DNA of 64,000 bases from Deltaproteobacteria bacterium (GCA_021848385.1 JAJZUQ010000002.1:62001-126000); one strand, 5' to 3'; shown: positions 45,729 through 57,410, counted from the first letter of the stretch. Program-made: numbers and translations. The notes: a model not told the origin generated them from the letters alone.

Positions 45729-47000
45729 TTATGCAGATTGACGTTGATTATCCGCAGACGCCTGTAACCGTTGCACCCGCTCAACCACGGGAGGATGAGA
45801 GTAGTAGAACCAGGCGTAGAAAGGATGGGGATGGAGATTGGCGAGGTTTTCCGCGGACAGCTTGACGAGGGCGGCGGCGAGCGCCCCTGGCTGGCCGGAG
45901 AGTTCCGTGGCAAACCGGTCAGCCTCCCACTCGTGGCGGCGGGAAAGCCAGCTGGAGAAGGGAGTGAAGGGAAACGCAAGCATCGAACCCAGAAACGCGA
46001 GGATTGTCAACTGGGCAGCGAAGGAGCTCCCGGAAAGGCCGATAATACCTGGCAGACCGCCCCATCCCAGCAGCCACCACGCTGCGTAACTGGCCAGGAG
46101 CGCCCCCACTTCCGTCATCACCAACTGTTTCCAGATGTGTCCCTTCTTCCAGTGGCCGATCTCGTGGGCAAGCACCGCAAGGATTTCCTGGTGGGACATC
46201 TGCCGTATGAGGGTATCGTAAAGGACGATCCGCTTCACCCTGCCGATGCCGGTGAAGTAGGCGTTGGAATGCCGGCTTCTCTTCGATGCATCAATCTGCA
46301 TGACCCGACTCACCGTCAGTCCCGCCCGTTCGGCCATGAGCCTGATTTCATCCTCCAGCCCCTCTTCTTTTACCGGCACGAATTTATTGAAGAGCGGTTC
46401 GATCACGTAAGGTGCTATGTACATTAGGACAAGGGAAACCACGGCGAAAAATCCCCACACCCAGAGCCACCACCACGCAGGACTCCATCGAATAATGGCC
46501 AGAGCCCCAGCGGTCAGGGAACCAAGAAGAATCATGGTGATGGCAATCCCTTTGAAGAGGTCGGCAAGCCAGAGACGGCCGGTGGTGCTGTTGAACCCGT
46601 AGCGGGCTTCCAGCCTGAAGGTCCGGTAGAGATTGAAGGGGATGTCAAGCAGGGTCTGGGCGAAGGTAATGAGGAGAAAGAAAAGGACCCCGCTAACGAT
46701 GAACGAAGGAGCAAGGGATGCCACCCAGCGATCGTAGAGGGGAAGGACGCCGCCGAACAGGAAGAGGAGTAGGAGGAGATTGTCGTAAAGCGATTCCACC
46801 AGCCCGACCCGGCTCTGGTCCAGAGTGTAGGCTACGGCGCGGCGCAGGGTCTCACTATCGATGATTCCGTTAAATTCCGGGGGGAGCTCGTTGCCATGAA
46901 CACGCAGGTGCCGGAGGTTGAGCGCACGGAGAAGGTAGCCACAAGCGGTGATAGCCAGCCAGATGCAAAGGACGAAGAGTGTCATGACGGCATCATACAC
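45729..47000 (-). CDS. M48 family zinc metallopeptidase (CAAX prenyl protease 1/Ste24-like)
   Basis: The 423-residue integral membrane protease has the zinc motif ILAVLAHEIGHWKKGHIW near residue 275, with a third ligand in SRRHEWEADRFATEL. Several membrane segments surround it (for example FIVSGVLFFLLITFAQTLLD and LWVWGFFAVVSLVLMYIAPY), and RLEARYGFNSTTGRLWLADL is typical of Ste24-type M48A enzymes. It probably degrades or quality-controls membrane proteins. The start is ATG 47000 or 46985; neither has a good ribosome site. Confidence 0.9.
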   Translation of the reverse strand: MYDAVMTLFVLCIWLAITACGYLLRALNLRHLRVHGNELPPEFNGIIDSETLRRAVAYTLDQSRVGLVESLYDNLLLLLFLFGGVLPLYDRWVASLAPSFIVSGVLFFLLITFAQTLLDIPFNLYRTFRLEARYGFNSTTGRLWLADLFKGIAITMILLGSLTAGALAIIRWSPAWWWLWVWGFFAVVSLVLMYIAPYVIEPLFNKFVPVKEEGLEDEIRLMAERAGLTVSRVMQIDASKRSRHSNAYFTGIGRVKRIVLYDTLIRQMSHQEILAVLAHEIGHWKKGHIWKQLVMTEVGALLASYAAWWLLGWGGLPGIIGLSGSSFAAQLTILAFLGSMLAFPFTPFSSWLSRRHEWEADRFATELSGQPGALAAALVKLSAENLANLHPHPFYAWFYYSHPPVVERVQRLQASADNQRQSA

Positions 47001-47133
47001 GAATCGGGATGCTACGGAAAGTAGGAACGCAGGGGTTTAGGCTGGCAACAGCAGAAGGTGAGTATAGGTGTGGTCGCACGACGTGTTCATGCAGGTATAA
47101 CCTGTAATGCAATGCGTCAAAGTTTACGGAAAG

Positions 47134-47499
47134 CTAGAACCGGTCCTCCGTCTCCTGAACAGTGGAGAGCTGAGCGGAAATTTTCTGGGCGAACAGCAAT
47201 TCAATAGAGGCCAGCATCAGCGAAATACAGGCGTAGACTGCCGTAACCTGTGACAGTTGCGGCGCTCCTTCGGCAAGAGAGCTTCCTTCGATGACTTTTG
47301 CCATAATTATGGCAAGTACGGCCAGGGCGAAATGCCGCTGCACTCCCAGTTTCTTTGAAGCCAGCAAGGCTCGGAGCTGCTCGACCTCACCCTCGACGAA
47401 GTGGTTCTGAAGCGACAACCAGTCGGCATAGATCCTCGGAAGCGACAAAGAAATCAGAAGTGCAATTATCACCAGCATCATTGCAGACAAAAAATCCAT
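47134..47499 (-). CDS. Small membrane protein of unknown function
   Basis: A 121-residue protein with about three membrane segments: MDFLSAMMLVIIALLISLSL at the N-terminus, FALAVLAIIMAKVIEG near residue 60, and VYACISLMLASIELLFAQ near residue 90, separated by a charged loop (EGEVEQLRALLASKKLG). Not recognised. ATG 47499 has ggagg five bases upstream, better than two ATGs before it. It stands alone between the M48 protease and an empty stretch. Confidence 0.6.
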   Translation of the reverse strand: MDFLSAMMLVIIALLISLSLPRIYADWLSLQNHFVEGEVEQLRALLASKKLGVQRHFALAVLAIIMAKVIEGSSLAEGAPQLSQVTAVYACISLMLASIELLFAQKISAQLSTVQETEDRF

Positions 47500-47896
47500 T
47501 GCGTCCTCCATAATCATTACGTTGTTGTACTACCCGAGAATTTGCATAAGAAGAGCCAGACCTGCCTTTCATTAAAATTATAATCCTTTAAAAGATAATC
47601 CTTCGCAATTTCGGTACGTTGCACAATTAAACACATTTCATATTAATATATGCTTAATACGATATATTTACTTCCCGCTCCGAATGGTTTCATTTAGTCA
47701 AATAGCGGTTCACAAATTGGGGGCAAAAAGTCAACCTAACCAAATGCGCTGTCTTTGCGGCATGTTACATATGGTAAGGGGGATAACGGAGCATTACGGG
47801 ATTTTACAGATACGTCAATTGGCTGGTGACTGACAGGGATGGGAGTCAGGAGCAGCAAAACGGTATATCAATTTTCGTGCAATGCAGAAAACGCAA
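47500..47896. other. AT-rich intergenic stretch, no gene seen
   Basis: The first 200 bases are AT-rich and would hold the promoter of the small membrane protein (minus strand). No tRNA, riboswitch consensus or coding frame with a ribosome site was found. The long plus-strand frame from 47839 is a shadow of the helicase gene. Confidence 0.5.
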
Positions 47897-47929
47897 GAGC
47901 GCCCCCTTCCAAACCGGAAGGGGGCGCTC
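47897..47929 (-). terminator. Intrinsic terminator after the helicase gene
   Basis: A perfect 14-pair stem (gagcgcccccttcc / ggaagggggcgctc) with a five-base loop lies 39 bases past the helicase stop; the minus strand continues ttgcgtttt. Confidence 0.85.
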
Positions 47930-47967
47930 TCATGTCACATCAATTGTTTCCGTGCCAGGAACTTATT

Positions 47968-49329
47968 CTAAATAACCCGGCGTCCAGAGCGGCTGGCGGC
48001 GCTACCGCGATGCTCCACCACGACTGGGGCCTGATCGCGGCGCGGCGCACCCCATTTTTTGATACGGGACTTGCCTGCGGCCTCACCCCTGCCTTGCTCA
48101 TTACGTTGTCCTCCCGGAGAGAACCTGGCCGGTTTGCGACCGGGTCCACGGGAATCGTTGCGGGGGCCACTGCCAGTACGGGCACGAAACGGACGCGTCG
48201 GCTCAAGCCCGGGTATGACGAGCTGCGGAAGAGGCTTGCCGATGAAACGCTCGATTTTTTCCAGGTAGCTGATCTCATTGAGCGAGGCAAAGGAGATGGC
48301 AATACCGCTGGCGCCGGCCCGGCCGGTACGGCCGATACGGTGGACATAATCTTCGGCGAACTTCGGCAGGTCGAAGTTGATGACATGGCTGACACCCGTG
48401 ACATCCAGCCCTCGCGCTGCCACATCGGTGGCAACAAGCAGCCGGATCTTGCCCCGCTTCATGTTCATGATGGTCCGGTTACGCGCACCCTGAGTCATGT
48501 CGCCATGGAGGGCGGCGGCAGAGTGCCCCTGGGAGCTGAGTTCACTGGCCAATTGGTCGGCTGCGACTTTTGTGGCAGAGAAAATGATCGCCCGGGTCAG
48601 CTCTGTGTCGGAGATAAGGTGCTGCAGAAGGCGGTTCTTGTGCTGCAGGTTATCCGCCACATGGAGCCGTTGCTCGATGGTATCGAGGGTAATCTGCTTA
48701 GGTGCAATCTCGATGCGCACCGGCTCCCGTAAAAGGCGCTGCGCGAGACCGGCCATGGTTTTATCCATAGTCGCCGTGAACAGAAGGGTCTGCCGACCCG
48801 CCGGTGCTGCCGCCGCAATGCGGTCGACATCTTCGCTAAATCCCATGTCGAGCATCCGGTCCGCCTCGTCAAGGATCAGAACCTCAAGCCTGTTGAGGGA
48901 GATGCGCCCCCGCTCCAGGTGGTCAATAAGCCTTCCGGGGGTGGCCACCACGATATCGAGGGGCTGGGAAAGGAGGCGGAGTTGTTCACGGTAAGGCATC
49001 CCGCCGAGGATGGCGGCACTCCTGACACGCATGAACTTGCCGTAGGTGCGAACCGCATCGGTGACCTGGTTGGCCAGCTCACGGGTCGGCGTCAGGACCA
49101 GGACCCGCGGGCCGCGCCCCTTTTCCAACGACGGCTCAGCCAGACGGTTAAGGGCGGGGAGGACAAAAGCCGCCGTTTTGCCAGTTCCCGTCTGGGCAGT
49201 GGCCATGAGGTCATGACCGGCAAGAGCCTGGGGGATGGCCTGTTCCTGAATCGGAGTAGGTTCGGTGTAGCCACATGCGGTGATGGCCTTGAGAAGGGAG
49301 GAAGAAAGCTGCAGATCTGCAAACGACAT
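47968..49329 (-). CDS. DEAD-box RNA helicase, RhlE-like
   Basis: A 453-residue ATP-dependent RNA helicase: Q motif (PTPIQEQAIPQAL), Walker A MATAQTGTGKTAAF, PTRELANQV, VATPGRLIDHL, DEAD as LILDEADRMLDMGF, TATMDK in place of SAT, then FSATKVAADQLA, LHGDMTQGARN, VATDVAARGLDV and HRIGRTGRAG. The tail from about 375 is rich in Arg, Gly and Pro, as in RhlE proteins acting on ribosomes and mRNA decay. ATG 49329 has aaaagga. A promoter at 49563 would give a leader of about 230 bases. Confidence 0.93.
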   Translation of the reverse strand: MSFADLQLSSSLLKAITACGYTEPTPIQEQAIPQALAGHDLMATAQTGTGKTAAFVLPALNRLAEPSLEKGRGPRVLVLTPTRELANQVTDAVRTYGKFMRVRSAAILGGMPYREQLRLLSQPLDIVVATPGRLIDHLERGRISLNRLEVLILDEADRMLDMGFSEDVDRIAAAAPAGRQTLLFTATMDKTMAGLAQRLLREPVRIEIAPKQITLDTIEQRLHVADNLQHKNRLLQHLISDTELTRAIIFSATKVAADQLASELSSQGHSAAALHGDMTQGARNRTIMNMKRGKIRLLVATDVAARGLDVTGVSHVINFDLPKFAEDYVHRIGRTGRAGASGIAISFASLNEISYLEKIERFIGKPLPQLVIPGLEPTRPFRARTGSGPRNDSRGPGRKPARFSPGGQRNEQGRGEAAGKSRIKKWGAPRRDQAPVVVEHRGSAASRSGRRVI

Positions 49330-49562
49330 GGATATCCTTTTCGTAGGTTTGCGGGGACATGCGTGGGCCGCGGGACCAAACGGATGGGCCACTGAGGAAC
49401 GGCGACAACACAGGGACGACCGACTTTAATTCATCGTCGCCAACCGTGTATTGAACGCTGTTTCAGGAAAGATATGCCAAAACAGAGAGGGGGTTAGTGA
49501 GCGATGCAGCAGGGACGGCATGGTGACTGCAAGCCGCCGGGCTGGAAGTGTACAACTTGTGG

Positions 49563-49591
49563 AGTATAGAGGTATTGGCGATAAATGGCAA
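49563..49591 (-). promoter_or_regulatory. Sigma-70-type promoter of the helicase gene
   Basis: The minus strand has TTGCCA, 17 bases, TATACT. The resulting leader of about 230 bases fills the gap between 49330 and 49562, where no other feature is seen; a long leader is common for cold-inducible helicase genes. Confidence 0.6.
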
Positions 49592-49641
49592 GTGTTTTTT
49601 ACATTTAATTGGCGTCAGGTGAAAATTCTGTCTCAGATGGC

Positions 49642-50814
49642 TTATGGATGGAAAGACAGCTCGCGCGGAAGAGCGATACTGAAGGTGGTGCCGTCGGGAT
49701 CCTGGCTATGAAAGCCGACGTTTCCCCCCAGGTAGCGCTCTCCGAAGAGCTTGATACTGTAAGTACCGATCCCCCGCCCGACATCGGCCTTAGTGCTAAA
49801 GGAACGCTGGAATATCTGTAGTTGCGTGTCATAGGGAATAACCCCAGGATTATGAACGGAGAGGGTGATGGTATCGGGTCCTGTCTCCGCAGAAATCGTT
49901 ACCACCTCCCCCGCTTTGGTCGCCTCCAGCGCATTCTTCACCATATTGCCAAGAATCCGGCGCAGGATAGCCCTGTCGCTGACAATGTGGCATTCCGGCA
50001 CTGGCCCGAGCACAAGGCTCCTTCCCGATGCAATGTCATGGTTGGCATAGAGAGCCTGTGTCTCTCGCAATAATTGCGGCACTGACAGAGCAGTGAGTGT
50101 CGGCCGGAAATCCCCCTTTTCCGCCGCCACCAGTTCCTGCTGGTAGGTGACCTCCTCCACCAGTTGTTGGGCAAGTCTCACCATCCAGAGTCGATACTCC
50201 CTATCCTGCACGGGAGTGAGCAAGTCCCCCCGGGCGAGAACTTCGGCCAGCCCATGAATGCCACCGGCAGTATTGATAATATCGTGAAAAAAGACCCGCT
50301 CCAGCACATCGCGCCGCTTCTCGGCACTGATGTCCCGCATAGAATACACCGTCAGATGCATGCCGCCAACGTGCACGGGTGTTGCCGTTACCTCCAGATC
50401 AAGGCTGGCGGACCTGTCGACGTCCATGGTAATCCGGCACTCACGGGTCGCGGAATGCCCCTGCTGTTGACTTTGCAGGATGGCCATTACAGCGCCGCAA
50501 CCAGCACAATGTTTCCCCGTCCCGCATCCTCCAACGCCTTCATCTGCATGGATGCAGTTGACCACCTCGCCCGGCCGCTTGCCTACCAGGGCTGCCGCGT
50601 CATTTATGCCGAAAGCGGTCAGCAGCCTGTCATTGACCGCAAGCACCTGGCGCTCCTCGTTGAGAATGATCCCATAGGCAGGCATCGTTTCCATCAGGAG
50701 AGAAATGGTCTCTTCGGCGAGTATCCGGGACCGGGCACTCCGCACATCTTCCTGGGGAGCCCTCCCCGGCGGGGCAACCGTAATTGCAGCCGTATCGTCA
50801 GCTGTGTTGTGCAT
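49642..50814 (-). CDS. PAS histidine kinase with a four-cysteine cluster
   Basis: A soluble 390-residue kinase: a PAS domain (METMPAYGIILNEERQVLAV) containing C-x9-C-x5-C-x2-C (NCIHADEGVGGCGTGKHCAG, then CGAV), an unusual H-box (VFFHDIINTAGGIHGLAEVL) and HATPase (NMVKNALEATKAGE, VHNPGVIP, GRGIGTYSIKLFGERYLGG). The cysteines could hold an iron-sulphur cluster, zinc or haem, or act as a redox switch; this is inference. ATG 50814 has agga seven bases upstream; the frame opens at 50865. It follows the OB-fold gene by about 93 bases. Confidence 0.82.
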   Translation of the reverse strand: MHNTADDTAAITVAPPGRAPQEDVRSARSRILAEETISLLMETMPAYGIILNEERQVLAVNDRLLTAFGINDAAALVGKRPGEVVNCIHADEGVGGCGTGKHCAGCGAVMAILQSQQQGHSATRECRITMDVDRSASLDLEVTATPVHVGGMHLTVYSMRDISAEKRRDVLERVFFHDIINTAGGIHGLAEVLARGDLLTPVQDREYRLWMVRLAQQLVEEVTYQQELVAAEKGDFRPTLTALSVPQLLRETQALYANHDIASGRSLVLGPVPECHIVSDRAILRRILGNMVKNALEATKAGEVVTISAETGPDTITLSVHNPGVIPYDTQLQIFQRSFSTKADVGRGIGTYSIKLFGERYLGGNVGFHSQDPDGTTFSIALPRELSFHP

Positions 50815-50907
50815 CTGCATATCCTGTACGCCCAGTATGGATGATGAAGCCGTTCGGACTGACATCCTCGAAACAGAGGGCTAACGTAGCAAGGGAGAAC
50901 GCCGTAA

Positions 50908-51678
50908 CTATTTCAGGATCACAGCCTTTTCCACGATTACATCATACTTGTAACCGCTGCCAAAATCCTTGTCCTTATAGAGGATACCCTGCATAGTTAC
51001 CACGTCCCCCACAGCAGGCAGATCCTGGGAGGTGAACACGAGGTTATTGGTCCCTTTTTTCTGGCTGCCGGTACCGTCCTGCAGGTGGATCCAGTTCTTG
51101 TTCATGATGCCGCCCGACACCTTTACCACCTTCCCACGCACCACGATCTTCTTCTTGTCCAGCTTGGACTTGTTCTTGTAAATATCGCCGACGGTATAGG
51201 CATTGGCACCGGAAGCCTTCTCGACCTTGATCACCCCGGCGGAAGTGACTTTCGCCCCTTTGCTGCCGGGAGACTTCTGCTTGGTATCCATTTTGCCACC
51301 CACCGTGTCCAACGGGGCATTGCAAAAGGTTATGCTCTCAAAGGTCCGTTTGAGGGTCTTGCTGGTAAAATTATTCATATTCATGCCGGACGGACAACTC
51401 ACCTCCTGCCCCACCTTCACGCGGGTCTCCGATGCAGCCACCCACGTCTTTTTGCCGTTCTTCTCCAGGTTGACATAGGTATATCCACCACTGTTCATGG
51501 TTTCGACGATTTTCCCCGTGATGGCACCGCCTCCCTTCTCTTCCTGAGCCGGAGGATTCGCCGCCGGAAGCGTTACGGCAGCATTATCAGGGTGGGGAGC
51601 AGTCGGGCCAGCCGCCAATCCAAGGGAGGGAAGCACTAGTAACCAGGCAAAAGAAAGCAATTTCACAAGCTGTTTCAT
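50908..51678 (-). CDS. Periplasmic OB-fold protein with two NrfJ-like domains
   Basis: A 256-residue precursor with a signal peptide (LLSFAWLLVLPSLGLAAG). The first domain (about 45-110) has GKIVETMNSGGYTYVNLEKN and KTWVAASETRVKVGQEVS, the pattern of NrfJ-type OB-fold proteins linked to cytochrome nitrite reductase or cytochrome maturation. The second (about 160-256) is another OB fold with VRGKVVKVSGGIMNKNWIHL and LPAVGDVVTMQGILYKDKDF. ATG 51678 follows aggag. It lies upstream of the cysteine-rich kinase. The precise role is unknown. Confidence 0.75.
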   Translation of the reverse strand: MKQLVKLLSFAWLLVLPSLGLAAGPTAPHPDNAAVTLPAANPPAQEEKGGGAITGKIVETMNSGGYTYVNLEKNGKKTWVAASETRVKVGQEVSCPSGMNMNNFTSKTLKRTFESITFCNAPLDTVGGKMDTKQKSPGSKGAKVTSAGVIKVEKASGANAYTVGDIYKNKSKLDKKKIVVRGKVVKVSGGIMNKNWIHLQDGTGSQKKGTNNLVFTSQDLPAVGDVVTMQGILYKDKDFGSGYKYDVIVEKAVILK

Positions 51679-51844
51679 GGCAAGACTCCTGTAAGGTAAT
51701 GTACTTCGACTATGTCGATCTGAAGCTGTGAGATTACCTTTTTTTCTGAAAATGTACAAGCAGATTGCCTCAAACCGTATCCCCCCAACCGCGTGCCATA
51801 CTCTGCGGACTCCCCAGAAACCTCGGTCTCGCATAACCCGCCTT

Positions 51845-52086
51845 CAATGTCGGGACTTCCCGACATCACGTTCGTGCGCGTTGATTTTTTCCAGAAGCTT
51901 ACCGAGATGGTCGCCACTCCCGCGGCATTTGGTCTGAGTGTAGTAGATAAACCCTGTGTAACGCCCGATACACCGCCATATGCATGCCAGGAACCTGATA
52001 GCTACCTGTTCTGGGATGGAACTCACCCGACCCGGGCGGTTCATGCCATCATGTCACAGCAAGCAGCGTTCGCGTTAAGCGAATGA
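51845..52086 (+). pseudogene. SGNH/GDSL hydrolase, C-terminal fragment
   Basis: The plus-strand frame reads VRVDFFQKLTEMVATPAAFG, then a Cys-containing ...PCVTPDTPPYACQEPDSYLF and ends WDGTHPTRAVHAIMSQQAAF. This matches only the last part of GDSL esterases/phospholipases, including the block V catalytic Asp-His (D-G-T-H-P-T). The Ser and oxyanion blocks upstream are absent, and no ribosome site is present. It is best read as the decayed 3' end of a gene. The frame extends back to about 51793. Confidence 0.7.
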
Positions 52087-52167
52087 CCGGCCACCTTCTC
52101 CAATAGAGAGAAGGGATTAGCGGGAGATCAGTGCTTTTGAGCATCTCCCCAAATCGCCCCCCCCCTG

Positions 52168-52218
52168 ACCCCCTCCATATCAAGGAGGGGGATTAGCTCC
52201 CCTCCTGTTTCAGGAGGG
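52168..52218. repeat. Two adjacent short hairpins in a GC-rich repeat
   Basis: ccccctcc/ggaggggg (52168-52190) is followed closely by cccctcct/aggagggg (52198-52218), within a stretch of C and G runs. It resembles the 'ccccttatctaagggg' elements around mce at 59.5 and 60.1 kb. No gene is seen in 52087-52317. Confidence 0.6.
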
Positions 52219-52317
52219 GTTGGGGGTGGTAAGTTTCTTGATGATAAAGCACTGCTGAAACATTGTGGCTCGCAAATCAGGTTCACCAACTACCGACAAG
52301 TTGCCTCGCAATGACCC

Positions 52318-52351
52318 AAAAAAAGGCCCCGGAGATGAACTCCGGGGCCTT
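52318..52351 (-). terminator. Intrinsic terminator after the tRNA pair
   Basis: A 12-pair perfect stem (aaggccccggag / ctccggggcctt) with a five-base loop and a seven-T run on the minus strand lies nine bases past the 3' end of tRNA-Glu. Confidence 0.9.
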
Positions 52352-52359
52352 CTGATTTG

Positions 52360-52437
<78 letters not shown>

Positions 52438-52438
52438 A

Positions 52439-52514
52439 TGGTGAGCCGCGTTGGGATCGAACCAACGACCACCTGATTAAAAGTCAGGTGCTCTACCAAC
52501 TGAGCTAGCGGCTC
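52439..52514 (-). tRNA. tRNA-Lys (anticodon TTT)
   Basis: A 76-base cloverleaf on the minus strand: acceptor gagccgc/gcggctc, D arm tagctcagttggtagagc, anticodon loop cttttaa (TTT), T arm ttggttcgatcccaa, and encoded CCA. It is first of the two-tRNA transcript. Confidence 0.95.
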
Positions 52515-52579
52515 GTTGCGACAAGAAAAACTTTATACTACATTCCGTCCAGCCGGTCAAGAATTTTTTTATCTAAATT

Positions 52580-55206
<2,627 letters not shown>

Positions 55207-55328
55207 TTCGGCGTATCTTTCAGACTGGGATGTTCTGCACAGAACGTGGTCAGGATGCTTCCGGATTGCAGCAAAACGCTTGAAATGCTAGCAATATACC
55301 ACTGGAAAGTCAACGATTAAATCCCCCA

Positions 55329-55361
55329 ATAAAAACGGGGATGCCTTTCAGGGCACCCCCG
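55329..55361 (-). terminator. Intrinsic terminator after the FG-GAP-like gene
   Basis: The minus strand forms cgggggtgcc / ggcatccccg, one G-U pair, followed by gttttta. It lies 27 bases past the stop. Confidence 0.8.
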
Positions 55362-55387
55362 CTGAACCATTGCAGCTGCTGGTGATA

Positions 55388-56929
55388 TTACTCAACTTTC
55401 TTGATGTAGAGCGCACTCGCCCCGTCATCCAGAAGCCCTTCTTTCTTCACTTTTTCCAACAGGACAAGCTCTTTGCGCTTTTCATCGTAAGCGTAGTCCG
55501 CCAGATAGTTCTGACTCTGCCGGGTCCGCCATCTCTCTTCCAGCGACGATCCGTCCCATGTAAAAGCGACCACCGCACTCTTTCCATATGACCTGCTGTT
55601 CCCCACGACCCAGAAGCCGCCGTTCTGTGGCACAATTATTTCGCCGCTCGCGGTGACCATGATCCGCTGCTGGAGGAATATCCAGCGCATGGGATCACCG
55701 GTCGTCCGGAAACTGCTCAGGTCGGGGCGCTGGAAATAGAGTTCGGACCCGCCGTACTTGTCGCTGCTCCGCCACAATTCATCCCGTGAAGCTGAATAGA
55801 CCATCAGGTAGCCATCGGGATGGAGAACCACGAAATCGGTTTTCCCCTCCCGGTCCTTGAACTGGTTGAAGTTGTAAAGAAAGGCAAACCGGGGGAGCTT
55901 GAGGGGATTCTTCATCTCATAGCGGTCGCCGCTTTTGACAAGTTCGTAGACATCACCATAGAAATCAGCATCGGTCGACATTTCCTGCACATAAATCTTC
56001 GTCTTCCCCCCGGCCAGCGCCATCCCTCGCATGAAATAGGGGAGGTTTTCGGCGATCTTTTTCAGGCCGGTACCGTCCGCCAGATAGACACGCGAAGCGA
56101 GATTCTCGCCGTTCAGGACCGTCAGGTAGACCTCCGGCACGCCATCGCCATCAAGATCAGCCGTGTCCACGCCGAGTATCTTCTCATCGCCGCTGGTCGA
56201 AACTTCGGCGATGAGCTTCAGCCCTTCACCCATCCGGTAGTATTTCAGGCTGCGATTCCCGGCTACAAAAACCTCCCGCTCTCCATTGGCCAGGGTTCTT
56301 CCCAGTGCGATACCCCTCATGACGCCGGTCAGACGCTGGCTCACCCATCCGCCACCAGCGGATTTCGCAACCGGAGCCGCCCGTATGATGTCCGTCTGGG
56401 TGGCACTCTCGGCAGCTTTTTCAGCAGTTGACGGTTTTACGATATCCATAGGCTTGACAATATCAGCCGGTGGAGCCACAACCGGCACCGTCACGGCCCC
56501 TGCCACCGGTGCGACCGGTTGTGAAGACACTGTCGACGCGTAATTCTTTGCGATCCCGCCGGCCAGCACCTGCGCCAGTTTACCGACAGCGGCGATCAGC
56601 TCGTCCTGGCTTTCACCCTGAACAAAAGATCGGGTTACCACATCCCCTTTGACATTCCTGGCAACGGCATCGATGCTGAACACCTTGCCGATCTGCAGAT
56701 AACTTCCGCTGACAATTACTTCGGCCCCGGTTTTGTTGTCGAGGGTTGTAACGGCATCGCTGGTAATCCTCGTTGTAAGGAGAGTCTGAAGTATCCCTTT
56801 CAGCTCATCCTTGTTCTGCCCGCCCGTAACGGAGAATTCGCTGACATAGGCCTTTATGGGGGCCGCGCCGACAGCGGGTATGTAGAGAAAAAATAAAAAC
56901 AGGGCAAGGCATACTGCAAACTTTTTCAT
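55388..56929 (-). CDS. Exported protein: CsgG/FlgO-like N-domain, then beta-propeller (FG-GAP/VCBS-like)
   Basis: A 513-residue protein with a signal peptide (MKKFAVCLALFLFFLYIPAV, GAAPIK). Residues 25-130 look like the periplasmic fold of CsgG/FlgO-type proteins (LLTTRITSDAVTTLDNKTGA, EVIVSGSYLQIGKVFSIDAV). A Pro/Val/Ala linker (about 135-190) joins this to a propeller-like region with VDTADLDGDGVPEVYLTVLN (a calcium-type DxDGDGxxE loop) and KTDFVVLHPDGYLMVYSASR. Not recognised as a named protein. A promoter is at 56965 and a terminator at 55329, so it is a single-gene unit. Confidence 0.72.
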   Translation of the reverse strand: MKKFAVCLALFLFFLYIPAVGAAPIKAYVSEFSVTGGQNKDELKGILQTLLTTRITSDAVTTLDNKTGAEVIVSGSYLQIGKVFSIDAVARNVKGDVVTRSFVQGESQDELIAAVGKLAQVLAGGIAKNYASTVSSQPVAPVAGAVTVPVVAPPADIVKPMDIVKPSTAEKAAESATQTDIIRAAPVAKSAGGGWVSQRLTGVMRGIALGRTLANGEREVFVAGNRSLKYYRMGEGLKLIAEVSTSGDEKILGVDTADLDGDGVPEVYLTVLNGENLASRVYLADGTGLKKIAENLPYFMRGMALAGGKTKIYVQEMSTDADFYGDVYELVKSGDRYEMKNPLKLPRFAFLYNFNQFKDREGKTDFVVLHPDGYLMVYSASRDELWRSSDKYGGSELYFQRPDLSSFRTTGDPMRWIFLQQRIMVTASGEIIVPQNGGFWVVGNSRSYGKSAVVAFTWDGSSLEERWRTRQSQNYLADYAYDEKRKELVLLEKVKKEGLLDDGASALYIKKVE

Positions 56930-56964
56930 GGCAACTCCTTACGGGTGGTTTCAAACGTGGGGCG

Positions 56965-56993
56965 ATTATGGCAAAGGGGGGTCTGCAAGTCAA
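56965..56993 (-). promoter_or_regulatory. Sigma-70-type promoter of the propeller-protein gene
   Basis: The minus strand has TTGACT, 17 bases, CATAAT, about 36 bases before the start codon. Confidence 0.6.
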
Positions 56994-57051
56994 AACATTT
57001 ACGGTACAGCTGATTTTAACCCACGGGATGCGCGCCTCCCATGTAAAAAAA

Positions 57052-57079
57052 AAGGGGGAGAGTTTCCCCTCCCCCCCCT
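57052..57079 (-). terminator. Intrinsic terminator after the small coiled-coil gene
   Basis: A G/C-rich stem (aaggggggg... with ...ccccctt) on the minus strand runs into nine T; it lies 21 bases past the stop. Confidence 0.8.
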
Positions 57080-57100
57080 TCTAACCTGCATCGACAGGAA

Positions 57101-57373
57101 TCAATTGTTGGTGTTCAACTTGTCGAGGATCGCTTCTGCTTCTTTCAGCTTGTCCTGGAGCTTCTTCAGCTCTTCGGCGGAGTAAACTTTCTTGCCTTTC
57201 TTGATCTCCGCGTTCAGCTTCCTCATCTTCTGCTGGATGCTGCTTACTTCACCCATGCAACCTTTGGAGGCGAGGAGGCACTGGTCCTTCTCTTCCTTCG
57301 TCATCTGGGCAAAAGCCGGCATCGCCGCCGACATCATGAATGCTGCCATTACCATAACCGCTACCTTCTTCAT
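57101..57373 (-). CDS. Small exported coiled-coil protein, unknown function
   Basis: A 90-residue protein with a clear signal peptide (MKKVAVMVMAAFMMSAAMPA, FAQ) and a mature part of 67 residues, mostly charged helix (SSIQQKMRKLNAEIKKGKKV, LKKLQDKLKEAEAILDKLNT). Two Cys (CLLASKGC) near its start could form a disulphide. Not recognised. ATG 57373 has ggaggttacgcc upstream. It has its own promoter and terminator, and lies just downstream of the porin gene. Confidence 0.7.
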   Translation of the reverse strand: MKKVAVMVMAAFMMSAAMPAFAQMTKEEKDQCLLASKGCMGEVSSIQQKMRKLNAEIKKGKKVYSAEELKKLQDKLKEAEAILDKLNTNN

Positions 57374-57410
57374 GGCGTAACCTCCGTTCAAGGAATTGAA
57401 ACTCTGAAGA

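Noticed and set aside
47839..48732. Plus-strand frame of 297 codons opposite the DEAD-box gene
   Set aside because: It is the antisense shadow of a gene with full helicase motifs, and it runs through the terminator hairpin; it has no recognisable protein pattern.
52168..52218. CRISPR-like repeats
   Set aside because: Only two short, different hairpins without regular spacers; no cas genes anywhere in the window.
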